DNA from: Chamaecrista fasciculata
Taxonomy: Eukaryota; Streptophyta; Magnoliopsida; Fabales; Fabaceae
Assembly: GCA_003254925.1 (NCBI GenBank)
Contig: QANZ01053162.1
Coordinates: 54,333 to 118,332, forward strand
Direction of reading: 5' to 3'
DNA: 64,000 nucleotides
The notes under the pieces are model-generated. The model had not been told where the DNA came from, searched no databases, and was given only the letters and a program-made list of their open reading frames with translations. The stretch's first letter is position 1. Each line of letters opens with the position of its first letter. Below are positions 45,750 to 56,565 of this stretch, in pieces. The translations under genes were made by a program, and so were the position numbers.

Positions 45750-46084
45750 GAGTAAAAAAATAGTAAGAAAAGATGAAGGAGAGAAAAAGTTATAAGGGTA
45801 ATAAAAAAATATTTTTATATGCAATTTACAAATATGCCCTTTGAATATTTTATTATTTTATAGTAAAAAGTAGATAATTATAGGTAGTTGAGTAGGGATA
45901 TGTTAGTAATTTTAGAAGATAAAGGAGAGATAAAGGAGAGATAAAGGAATGATAAAAGAGGAAAATAAAGGAGGGGGAGATAAAGGTAAAACAAACAACA
46001 TTTGTAACTGTAGCTCTGGTAGTAAAGGAGTACTGGGAGATAAAGAAGGATAAAGGCATCCTAACGGAGTATCCAAACGAACCC
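44412..46084. mobile_element. PIF/Harbinger-like element containing an assembly gap
   Basis: The ends are inverted (GGGTGCGTTTGGAT left, ATCCAAACGAACCC right) and flanked by TTA on both sides (44409-44411, 46085-46087), the PIF/Harbinger target. The visible body is rich in GGATAAAGGAG-like purine repeats. The middle is N, so I cannot say whether it holds a transposase; its true length is unknown. Confidence 0.75.
44737..45715. other. Assembly gap (979 N)
   Basis: Unsequenced. It ends in an (AG)n run (45716-45748), probably the reason assembly failed. Any reading frames that appear to cross it are meaningless. Confidence 0.99.
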
Positions 46085-46194
46085 TTAGTTTTGACGCAAA
46101 CACAGTAACTTAATTGCAAAAATATATCACTTTAACTGTAAATTAATTTTCTGGTAGGAAAAACAATAATCTTTAATGAAAAGTTATGAGATTC

Positions 46195-46685
46195 ATAATC
46201 AGACTCTGATACCAAATGTTAGATTTATCATTCTTGAAAACATAATCAAATTCTTTAAATCCAAAGTTCTTGAAATCTCATAACTTTTACAATTAGACCA
46301 AGAATACATGGAGTGTTGGAAGAAATCTTGATCTTCTTGAACTTGTTAAATTGATTTCTCTCTCTTTCCTTATTTTTAATGGCACACAAGTTTCTTTAGT
46401 GATGGAAGATTTAGAGTAATTGTTCTCTGACTTAATTCTCATAAGTGTGTTACCTCTTTATGGGCAAAGAGAGGACCAATTTAAATAGGATTTATGCTTT
46501 AATCTGGTAAGTTCATCAAGTAACCAAATATATGGCTGATATTTATTCAACTATTAAAATATCTTTCAAACTTTAAACATAACCATAATATCTTTGATCA
46601 CTTAATATTAAAGATATTATTATCTTTAATCATATAATATCAAAGATAAATGTTAATATTATTATTTATCTATTTATTTGACCAC
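46195..46685 (-). mobile_element. LTR retrotransposon remnant: LTR plus tRNA-Met primer-binding site
   Basis: On the minus strand TCTAACA is followed by TT and TGGTATCAGAGTC, the usual LTR end and initiator-tRNA primer-binding site. The LTR would begin at 46219 (TGTTAGATTTATC on plus) and run to about 46685. Only about 100 bp of internal sequence remains. Its right edge, where RLP sequence resumes, is uncertain. Confidence 0.5.
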
Positions 46686-46702
46686 ATTCTAAGATAATGT
46701 AA

Positions 46703-47070
46703 GAAAGGATTGGTCCATTAAAATTGTTATTGGACAAGTCCAAATACTAAAGCTTGGTGGTGAGGTTTGACAGTGAATTGGGAAGTGTTCCGTAAAATAA
46801 ATTGACAGTTTGAAGTATCTAATTTGGATAGATGCATCATGTTACTTATAGAATTGGGTAACATGTAAACTCCAGAGCATTCTGTCCCTAAGTACTAAAG
46901 TTTTGAGAGATCCATCAGGAAGGAAGTTTGTGAATATGTAGAGTAGAATTTAAGAGTGTTCTTCAATTGAAGTAGCAACGATTTTTTATCATCAAGGCAA
47001 AACCCACTAACCCAGATTCCTAAACACGTGGGCACATGTAATTAACACAATACTGGGAAAAGAAACAAAA
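46703..47070 (-). pseudogene. Second RLP fragment (LRRNT cap and first LRRs)
   Basis: It is collinear with 39330-39640: GFCLDDKKSLLLQLKNTLKF, then LPNSISNMMHLSKLDTSNCQ read across frame changes. It keeps a 30-40-bp segment (near 46850) missing from the first copy. It is truncated on the 3' side, where LTR remnant sequence begins. Confidence 0.75.
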
Positions 47071-47165
47071 CAGGTGGGATTCGATCTCATTGTACATATA
47101 TGATAAAGGTGATTAATTTCATGAAGAGGCGGAAGATTCAGAACGGTATTGTATATATGCAAAAA

Positions 47166-47238
47166 TGGAGATGCGGGGTATCGATCCCCGTACCTCTCGC
47201 ATGCTAAGCGAGCGCTCTACCATCTGAGCTACATCCCC
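47166..47238 (-). tRNA. tRNA-Ala (anticodon AGC)
   Basis: The minus strand gives a full cloverleaf: acceptor GGGGATG with CATCTCC, D arm TAGCTCAGATGGTAGAGC, anticodon stem-loop GCTTAGCATGC (AGC), variable loop GAGGT and T arm ACGGGGATCGATACCCCG. Discriminator A. 73 nt without CCA. G3-U70, the alanine identity pair, is present (third acceptor pair G-T). Confidence 0.95.
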
Positions 47239-47344
47239 ATGTTTGTTTGAAGTAGTGAGGTGTTTATAACGAACACATATTTACTAGTAACAGAAAGGTG
47301 ATCAAATTCAACCATACTTATAAAGTCATCAGGAAATTCGTTAT

Positions 47345-47914
47345 GGAGAAACTTACTATTTGGTCCCTCCTTTTTCACACTTTTAATTATTTGGTCCCTG
47401 CATTTTTGAATCAGACTATTTGGTCCCTCAAAAATTAGAAATGTCAACTCGTCAGTCCCTATAGCCTATCTCCGTTACCAACACTGATAACTTAGTCATT
47501 AATTAAGTGCACATGTACAACGTTAATAATCACATATTTAACTATTTGGAATCACCTAAGGTTTAAGATTTGGGTATAATTTAATAATTCATACCTTATG
47601 GAAGTTTTACGTGTAATCCAAATATTTGGCTCTGACTCAATTTTAGACCAATTTTATTGAGTTTGTTGGTCCGGTTCGGTTAATTTAGGTAATTAGAATG
47701 ATAAAATGACATTTAACGGTGTCATGTAAGCATTTAACGTCTGATAGTTGACGATTATGATAAATGAGGGACTAAGTAGTTAACAATTATGATAAATGAG
47801 GGACTAAATAATTGACAATTATGATAAATGAGAGATCAAATAGTTTATTTTAAAAATGTAGGGACCAAATAGTTAAAAGTGTAAAAAGAAAGAGGGACCA
47901 AATAGGAGGTTTCC
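47345..47914. mobile_element. Inverted-repeat element with TTTGGTCCC phrases
   Basis: The left arm GGAGAAACTTACTATTTGG and the right arm (inverse of GGAAACCTCCTATTTGG) continue through CACTTTTAATTATTTGG-type repeats. The flanks ATTCGTTAT and TTTTCGTTTAT are similar but not identical, so the target duplication is approximate. No ORF. Confidence 0.65.
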
Positions 47915-48094
47915 TTTTCGTTTATGAGTAGCACTTATATGGGTGCTTCGGGCTTTCCTGGACTAACCCCAATCTATGGGCTAGTAACACTCAATTGGGT
48001 CGAGCCTATCCTCAGACATCAAATTATATATTGCATATTTACAATTTTACATTCAAGAATGTCACATCGTTTCAACAACTAATTTGTGTGCTAA

Positions 48095-48510
48095 GTGAAT
48101 ATTAATTTAACATACTCTTATCGACCAACTATGTCCTTTATGCTAGAACTAAATACATCAAAATTGACCTCCATTTCACTAGAGAACATGTTATCTCAAA
48201 GAAACTCCAAGATATACTTGCAGGCTGCAGAGGAGCATGTTCTCTCAAACGCCACTGCAAATTCTCTATTTTTAAAGTTAAAAAACAAGCTCAATGTGTG
48301 AAGCCTCCTCCCAATTGAGCTTGCAGGGGATGATAAGCATAAGCTCTGTTATAGTTAGTTAAGAATTTAAGATTAGTTAAAGTTAATTGAAAAATATTTT
48401 AGCCTTCACAAGTTGTGTATAAATACCCTTGTATTGATATCTATATGCAATATAGTTATCTCTTGCCTTCTCTCTTTCTCTATTTAAAGCTTATATATAA
48501 AAATTGTAAG
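48095..48510 (+). pseudogene. Copia relic: end of RNase H, polypurine tract and part of an LTR
   Basis: One plus-strand frame reads VLYARTKYIKIDLHFTREHV, typical of the end of Copia RNase H. Another shortly after reads SLFLKLKNKLNV, matching the FLxLRxKLxV end of pol. A purine-rich GCAGGGGATGATAAG follows near 48323. Then comes a TATA-containing LTR-like stretch (GTATAAATACCCTTGTA at 48418). Confidence 0.6.
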
Positions 48511-48857
48511 GAGAAAATTTATTATAAATGGTCCTTAAATTTATATGGAATTAACAAATCAGTTTATAAATAATGGAAATACGTGAAATGATCCCTGTAA
48601 TATCACGATGGTCAATGATTTAATCTTTAAATTTAAATTTATTTTATACTTGTTGATATCAAATTTATATTGAATTTATAAATTTTTTCCTATATTTAAT
48701 ATAGAGACTAAAACATTAATGCTTTCGATGTTTGAGAGACTGAGTCGTATATTTTGATTATTTAAAGACAGATTTATTGACTTGATATTAAATTGAAGAT
48801 CATAAAGTAATTTTCACAATTGTAAAATAAGATATACTATGCTTTTTTTAAAGAAAA

Positions 48858-49483
48858 GGCAAAAGACTTGTTTGTGCCCTTAACACTTGGGGTCAGTTTC
48901 AGTTATGCCCCTAACGTTTCACATTGTTGTCAATTATACCCTAACATCAATTTTTTTGGGCCAAAGTCCTATTTGGGTCCCTCAAGTTTGTTCAAAGTTC
49001 CGTTTTGATCCCTCAAGTCTCCCGCGAACTTTCCGGCAAGATATACGGCGGCCCGGATGACTATGAAAATTCCTAATCCAAGGTTTTTTTGGTCCCCTAA
49101 GTTCAATGGCGGCCTGCATTATGCAAACAAATGACCGGAAATATGATTTTCGGCGATTGTGTAAATTTTTTGGCGACTATGTAATTTTCCAACGGCTTGC
49201 CAGTCATTTTTTTCACAAAATGGAGGTCGTCATTGAACTCAGGAGGTAAAAAAACCTTGGATTAGGAGTTTTCGTAGTCGTTGGAGTCGTCGTATATCTC
49301 GTCGAAAAGTTCGTCGGAGACTTGAGGGACCAAAACAGAACTTTGAGTAAACTTGAGGGATCAAAATAGGATTTTGACCCAAAAAACATTAAGGTTATTA
49401 GGGTCTAATTGACAACAATGTGAAATGTTTGGGGCATAACTGAAATTAATCCTAAACGTTAGAGGCACCAACAGGTCTTTTGC
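48858..49483. mobile_element. Compound inverted-repeat element (one TIR unit nested in another)
   Basis: Outer arms: GGCAAAAGACTTGTTTGTG, then AGTTATGCCCCTAACGTTTC, mirrored at 49383-49483. Inner arms (48958 to 49380): GGGCCAAAGTCCTATTTGGG, TCCCTCAAGT and CTAATCCAAGGTTTTTTT, mirrored on the right. The inner element divides the outer one near its centre. Confidence 0.75.
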
Positions 49484-49896
49484 TAAAAAAAAAATATTTG
49501 GTTAAAATTGCATATTCTTCTTTTTCAGTATAGTTACTTAACATAACAATTTAATTTCTTTGAATCTTCACGTAACATACTAGAAGCTTTCAAATATAGA
49601 AGCATTTTTTACATCATATATTTCGTAAGGTCAAGGACTATATATTTTCCTCAAGAATATGAGTGATAATATTTAGTGCTGTAGCTATAGCAGCTGCAGC
49701 ATTAAATCTTCTCCAAAACCACTAAAATGCACAAAATGTATAAAATATGTGTGTGAGTGGATTTGTTTGTTTTCTTTATATTAATTATGATTATGAAGTT
49801 GTTGTCTGTCGCTTCCAATATATATTAGTTACTGTTGAATTAGCTAGCTGTAGGATCTGTATACTTTACAATGAAAATTACATCAAAGCTTTAGCT
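49484..49896. other. AT-rich intergenic DNA
   Basis: Nothing recognised on either strand. Confidence 0.5.
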
Positions 49897-49913
49897 TAAT
49901 AGTCCTATAACTT

Positions 49914-50017
49914 TTTTTTTTTTGGAAACAATACAAGGCCTAAACTACACAAAGCATATTAGTAAAACCGAACTGAAATGGCATAATAAACGAGAGAGAT
50001 TATAGTTGTGCCGGGCA
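49914..50017 (-). mobile_element. Very short 5'-truncated retroposon with 17-bp target duplication
   Basis: TAATAGTCCTATAACTT occurs exactly at 49897-49913 and at 50018-50034. Between the copies is a T run at the left (a poly-A tail on the minus strand) followed by about 90 bp. Such long duplications plus a poly-A tail indicate LINE-type target-primed insertion. Confidence 0.85.
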
Positions 50018-50034
50018 TAATAGTCCTATAACTT

Positions 50035-50773
50035 AATTAGCTTTCAGATGTATAATTAAGAGTACTTACTTTTAGGCTTGTGGGTATGTAACATCAATCA
50101 AACAAACGGTGACAAATTAATAGATAGTCTTTTTCCTTTAATTTGTGCCTAGGTCTTGACCTAGGCACAAATCTATTATATATATATCAAATCTATATAA
50201 TCTTGGTAGGATTTATAGGCTCATTCACTAGTAGCAAATTAATCAGTGAATAGCTAGGTTCTACCAATATGATAGTATATTTGTGGGGGCTGCCACTATA
50301 ATATATGTTTGAATATATAGATATACATTTATTATAATGTATATATATGATAATATGAGCATATATATATTCCTTAATGGTTAGGCTACTTTATCGTGGG
50401 GAGATGCCTTGATTTAGACGAAACTACTTTTTGATCTATTGTAGCAGCCTAATCAAACTGGCCCTGATTTTTATCCTTAATTTGAATTTTACTTTATAAA
50501 AGAATTAGCATCAACTCATTTTTATTCAATTAAAAAAATATTAATTTTTCCCATTTTAACTATAAATGAATTTCTTAAAAAAAAAAGTCACAAATGAGAT
50601 TGAATATCCATAAATCATGGAAAGTTGGAAACTAAAAGCGAAAAATTACGGTTTAATTGTGATATTTGTCTGTAACTAGTTCAAACTTAGAAATGTAGTT
50701 AACAAAGATGATTATCATATTTTTACTTTTAAAAGATCTTACACAATTCTTAGAGGTTAGAAATATCCTACGT
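50035..50773. other. AT-rich intergenic DNA
   Basis: No gene. A short inverted repeat TGTGCCTAGGTCTTGACCTAGGCACA (in two halves, 50145-50170) could form a hairpin; otherwise nothing stands out. Confidence 0.5.
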
Positions 50774-50785
50774 CTTTAATTAGGA

Positions 50786-51246
50786 TTTTTTTTTTGATAT
50801 AAAAACGGAATTCATTAAAAGACATAAAGGAACATAGTTATGTATAATCCTGCAGGATTATACTGAATTACATAAAGTATCTGGAAGATAGGAAGCATTA
50901 CAAGTTCTAGGAAAAGATAGAGACATAGAATCATAAAAACATGACAAGGAAATAAAAGGAGGCATGGAATTGAAGATAGTGTGGGGTGCAGATGTGGTGC
51001 GTCCCCAATTTGCAAGGAGGTCAGCTGGTTGATTAGCTTCTCTGTAGATATGATGGATTGTGGCAGCTTCAAATTGTTGCAGGCAACATCTGCAATTGTG
51101 AATTAAAGAAAACAAAGCATGGTGAGAAGTGATATTAAGGTCAGTTAGAAGGTTTACACCAAGGGATGAGTCTATTTCAACAATCAGATGAGTAATGTTG
51201 TGTTGAAGAGCTAGTTTTAGGCCATGAAGTATGCTCCATAGTTCAG
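50786..51246 (-). mobile_element. 5'-truncated LINE with RNase H (RVT_3) end
   Basis: On the minus strand the sequence reads KAELWSILHGLKLALQHNI, LIVEIDSSLGVNLLTDLN, HALFSLIHNC and IHHIYREANQPADLLANWG: the RNase H-like domain at the end of plant LINE ORF2. A T run at 50786-50795 is the poly-A tail in minus orientation. CTTTAATTAGGA is duplicated at 50774-50785 and 51247-51258. The preserved frame suggests a fairly recent insertion. Confidence 0.88.
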
Positions 51247-51258
51247 CTTTAATTAGGA

Positions 51259-53686
51259 ATTTTTATTAATTAATAATCCTCGATCACTACACCTCTCCTT
51301 AAATTGGGTCAATGTGGTTTAAAAAGTTACAATCGAGTGTACTTTAATTTACTCCGTTAGCAGAAAGAGACCCTCCAGAAAAAATTTAACAAAAATATTG
51401 ACTAAAATATCATTTTAAGACTTTGATTATTAATTTTTTATGTGTTTGACTCTTTGTTTGTATCCCTAAAATATGAGATCAATTTCAGTTGTATCTTCGA
51501 ATTTTTTTTTGTGTCAATTGTACCATCAATATTTCATATTTGAATCAATTATATCCCTAATTTGGGGATAAAATTGCAACAATATGGAAAAATTAATGAT
51601 ACAATTAATCAAAAAATATTTTAGAGGTACACATACTTTAAATATACCAAAAATACTGTTGGTTTTAAAAAAGAAAAGTTTTTTCGGTATTTAGATTTCT
51701 ATACAAATTTTCCATAAAAAAAATATCTTGGAAAGATATTTGTATGCAAAGCCACATATATATATATCTGTGATATAATTTGACGATGGAGTGCTTTTAA
51801 TTTAATAAAGGCTCCTATTATATTGAAACGTTATTTCACGTCCGCTGAACAATGAAAAGAAAATAAAAGGAGAAAGCTCACTTGCCATGTTATCTTATAT
51901 CTGTAGTTCTGTACACATACTTTAACCTTTAATAATATATATGTGCTTTTTGCTTTTCTGTTTATTCACTAATCAATATTTATCTATTATTATATATGTA
52001 CAAGGATTATAAAATTTAGAATATTAAAATTTAATTTGAATTTTGTTGTTTGGTTTTCACCTACAATTAATTATATTAAACTTCATTTAGTATTGTAAAA
52101 AATTGAACCTGCTCAAAAAAATTTGATTGATAATTGGCTGATCATAACTAGAATCTAATGCGCGGGCGGGTAAGAAGATTTAGGGAGCATATCTTGCAAA
52201 TAGAATAAATAAAAGAATAAAAAACATATCTAATAGTGAATATGATCATGAAAAAGCTAGCAGGGAAAATGACGAAAAGAAAAAAGAATGAAATTATTAT
52301 TATTATATTGTTTGGGTGACGAGATAAAACTTTTCTAATTTGTTTTTTTTTACAAATATTGTTTATTAGAAGCAATATTGGATAATTAAAATAATATTTA
52401 TATTGGATAATTAAAATAATATTTATATTTACACAATATTCGATAATTTTAATTTTTCACTACTAGTATCATATCTAATATCTGATATTAACGGATACCA
52501 AGTATTTTTTATAGGTGATTCAAACAAGTATCTTGAATATCTATACAAATGTCATCCTTAAATATATACGTACTAAGATATATAGTTTTGAAAAATATTT
52601 GTATTGAAGATAACATATGGCAATACACACACACTATGCTAGCTATTGCTTTCTGGTTTGTATTCCCACCACCAAAGTGATTGGATTAATGGGGCTAACC
52701 ATTATATGCAATACGTAAAACTGCATTCCCAAAGTAATACTTATATGAATCATAATCATAATTACTCCAAAAAGATGTGGCCAAAAGAAAAAAAAGAATA
52801 AAGTTATTTATTTTTAGTATACTATTAATGAACACGTGACATTTTGAAAAGAAAATATTACTTTATTAAATAATGAAAACTTAACTATACATAAAGTCGT
52901 CTATATTATTGGGGATGACTAGATATTATGTATATATCCTGTCTTCCGACATCGACATAAATAAATATCAAAATCAATAATCATCCATTAATCTTATGAG
53001 AATAATCAAATCATTATATTCAAATTCAGACTAAAATTAAAATAAATTAATACAAATGTTAAAAATATTATTAGTATAAATATTTTATCTTCTCAATTCA
53101 GGAAAATAAAGTATAATTATTTTCATCGATCAAAATAAATTAATATGAAGTAACGCGCACTTTAATTTATATAGTCACGTCACAACTATTATTGATCGTA
53201 ATTAAGGTCTCTTTTTTTCTTTTCTATGTACAGTTAATGTCGAAAATTCAATTATGATGACAAAAGTTATTAATGAAAAGTTTGAAATTAGCTGCCACAA
53301 TATGTCTTTAACTGCTTTTGCCTTTTGGAATGAGGACGAACAAAATATATACATTACCAATAGTTATTTTACATAATTTAAAACGTGACGAAACTATCTT
53401 AATCTCCATTTCTTAATCATGCTTGAATATGCATGACTCTACTAAATTAAAAGTGGAGCTTTACTAAAGTAATTCATTTGTTTGGCTCTTTGAGATCCAA
53501 TATCAATATTGATCTGTCATCAATAGTCACCATAGCATCTAATACATAGATGTTTGCCATTAAGAATATGTACCTTTTCTTCTTATTTAATTCAATGTTG
53601 TAAAATTTCCTTAGGATCCAAACAAATATAAAATAGATTAAATCTTAAAATTACATTATACATAAATCATAAGATCTTACCATATT
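51259..53686. other. AT-rich intergenic DNA
   Basis: No gene found. A 26-bp unit is repeated in tandem near 52380-52430 (GGATAATTAAAATAATATTT). Two mirror-like phrases around 51440-51640 hint at another decayed TIR element. Confidence 0.5.
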
Positions 53687-53695
53687 TTAAAAATA

Positions 53696-54065
53696 GAATA
53701 AATTACACTTTGTATCTTGTGGTTTGACCTTATTTCACTTTGGTACCCTGTGGTTTGAAACCTGACACTTTGGTAGCCTATGGTATTCTCCATTAATACT
53801 TTGGTACCCTTTGGAGCTATTTTGTAATTTTACCATAAAAAATTTTGCAAAGATTATCTAGGGACTAAAATGAAAACATTAAAAAAATTTGGGGTCAATA
53901 TGTAATTTTTGCAAAATTTGTTATGGTTAAAATTACAAAATAACTCTAAAGGGTACCAAAGTGTTAATGGAGAATACCACAGGGTACCAAAGTGCCAGGT
54001 TTCAAACCACAGGGTACCAAAGTGAAATAAGGTCAAACCACAGGGTACCAAAGTGTAATTAACCC
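53696..54065. mobile_element. MITE (370 bp) with 9-bp target duplication
   Basis: TTAAAAATA is duplicated exactly at 53687-53695 and 54066-54074. The arms contain four spaced copies of CACTTTGGTACCCTGTGG-type phrases, mirrored on the right. Probably MULE-derived. No ORF. Confidence 0.9.
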
Positions 54066-54370
54066 TTAAAAATAATATATATATATATATAATATTTTAA
54101 ATATACACAGACAAAATTCATAAAAATAAATAACTAATATCCATACATATAATATGTTAAATATAAAAATAAATATATCTAATTATTATGTTTACTTATA
54201 TAATAATTACCATCATCTTCCATGGAATCGTTTCCTATATCATAATAAATTTTCAAAATTATAAATATAATAGTGCTAAGAGATTATTATTCAATATTTT
54301 TCATTTGTAGAACTTTAAAGATTTCATTTTTTTTTTACATTTCCATCTTTGTTTTCACCATCTATTAATC

Positions 54371-54579
54371 TTGTATATAGTAAAATAGATAAGTGACAAA
54401 ACAAATACCTTGTAATCATACTAAAAAAAAAGAAGCAAAAGTACATTTTTTTTATTCTTAATTAAACTTTACATTGTATATAGTAAAATAGATAAGTGAC
54501 AAAACAAATACCTTGTAATCATACTAAAAAAAAAAGAAGCAAAAGTACATTTTTTTATTCTTAATTAAACTTTACATTG
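54371..54579. repeat. 103-bp tandem duplication
   Basis: The unit starting TTGTATATAGTAAAATAG is repeated once, directly in tandem, nearly identical apart from A and T homopolymer lengths. Confidence 0.9.
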
Positions 54580-54787
54580 ATTTTTTATTTGATCCTTAAA
54601 ATTTATTTACGGTTAATTTTATCTCTAAAATTTTATATTCTAGTTGACTTTATCTTTTATATTAATTTTATTCAATAAATTAACAACAAATATCTGAAAC
54701 CAAATCTTGAAACATCATTGCAATTTAATTGCATCCTTATCCTCAGGAGTTAAATCTTGAAACATTACATTTACATTATATCTTTTA

Positions 54788-55182
54788 GGCAAAAGTATTA
54801 TTTTAGTCCTCGAACTTTGCATTAACTATCAGTTTTGTCCACAATTTTTTTATAGGACAATTTCACCCCTAACGTTTCAAAATTTGGTTAATTTTATTCT
54901 TCACTCCTAATTTTCAAAATTTGATCAATTTTATTCTTTTACTAGCTTCGCCTTTCAATAAATTAATAACATATTTTATCATGTTTTTAATCTGAGTTAA
55001 ATCAAATTTCATTTTATTTTTTATTAATTTTATATTATATATTATTAGTGTAAATTCTGACATTAATATTTATTTAAAATAAGAGTAAATAATAAAATTA
55101 ATTAAAATATAAAACATTAAACCGTAAAAGAAAGATTGTGGAAGAAATTAATTCTTGGTATATAGTTTTGGGAACTTTTGCC
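54788..55182. mobile_element. MITE (395 bp), same family as 42520-42902
   Basis: It starts GGCAAAAGTATTATTTTAG and ends ACTTTTGCC, with TTTTGTCCACAATTTTTTT in the left arm as in its relative. The 9-bp flanks (TATCTTTTA, TATTGTTTT) match poorly, so it is the older copy. Confidence 0.7.
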
Positions 55183-56380
55183 TATTGTTTTCTTGGCACA
55201 TGACCAGTAATTTGAAGATTCTCTCGTAAAATGGACCTATGGAAGAATAGTGGGCAATGGTCCAATATTATATTCCTTTAATTTGATGTGAATATTATAT
55301 GTATGTTTTTCCATTCGGCTTTTAAGATGTTTATAGTCTTAGCTTTTCTATACCTAAATCAATTAACTTCTTAATTTCCAAAATGCAAAGAGAATTAACA
55401 TGCACTTAGATCATATACATAAACCTTCAAATCACGTGGTGCATTGAATAAGATATATACTGAGAGTGTCTAGCTAGCTAAGCTAGCATTCCATCATCAC
55501 TTTGCTTCTTTAATAGCTTAATATTTTTTTGCTATTGATTTTGGGTAACATTTAATCCACCATAGATTGTCCCTAATAATAATAAAGAGAAAACTTCATA
55601 TTTGGTTGACCTATAGTTAATTAAAATATCATGAAACTTGAAAGTTACTCTTTAATGGCATTTGTATTGATGAAATTGGAAGTGCTTAGACCACAATGGT
55701 GTTTTGCTCTAAATTTCAGCCACATAATCCCATATTTATATGATGCTTAATTATCAGTTGACCTTACTCTTTATTTAATTAATTTTATTTGTTGTTGTTG
55801 CTGGTTACAATTGATTACCAAGTTGAATTGCCTTTTAACAAACACACTCTCATCCACATAACAATAATTTTTTATTTTCTTATTACTTTTTGAGTTAATA
55901 AAGAAACATATTATTATCGTTGATCATTTTAACAAGTCAATAAGTTTTTTTTAATATAATTAAATAAGCTTTGCACAGCATAGTAGAGAAAAGTGTTATT
56001 ATTGCTCATGATCAATGCTTCAAATTCTAGCCCTTTATCCCGCCCAAAAAGGGTAATTTTTTTCCTTTGAAATTTAAATTCTTATTTCGATGAGTTAAAA
56101 CATTGCGTAATATAAAATCTCAATGATAGTATTATTAGTGCTTAGTGCTAGTTACTAGCTCTTGTTTTTTCCTTCAATGAGATGATAGATCCTTTCAAAA
56201 TAAAAGGTGCGTCTTAATCTTTTTCTCATATATATTCACACGCGCATATATTCCTTTAAATGTTTCGATTTATGGAATATATGATTCATGCTATAACTAA
56301 TTGATGAAATGATATAATTGAGAACCATTTTAAACCTATCCCTTTAGTAAAATTTTAAGCCCATCTTTGATAGTTAAAAA
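55183..56380. other. AT-rich intergenic DNA
   Basis: No gene or clear element. Confidence 0.5.
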
Positions 56381-56565
56381 GGCGTTTGATGTAGTGGTTG
56401 GCGAGCTACACCCCACTTGAGAGGATCACTCAGGTTCGATTTCTAAAGTCAACATTGTTGGGAGGGCACAACCGTTTCGTCTCTTTTGCCCGAATGAGAT
56501 TAGTCTTCGTTTAGACCGTTACACAGATAGGCGAGGGAAAACCCATAACATTACCTAAAAAAAAA
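56381..56565 (+). mobile_element. tRNA-derived SINE, copy B
   Basis: The A-box-like GATGTAGTGGTTGGCGAG is followed 35-40 bp later by a B box GGTTCGATTTC, then AAAGTCAACATTGTTGGG, CCGAATGAGATTAGTCTTCG and a terminal A run. It is the better preserved of the two copies in the window. Confidence 0.8.

Noticed and set aside
44691..45824. Long apparent reading frames of 346-377 aa
   Set aside because: They consist almost entirely of N and span the assembly gap, with only (AG)n translation at one end.
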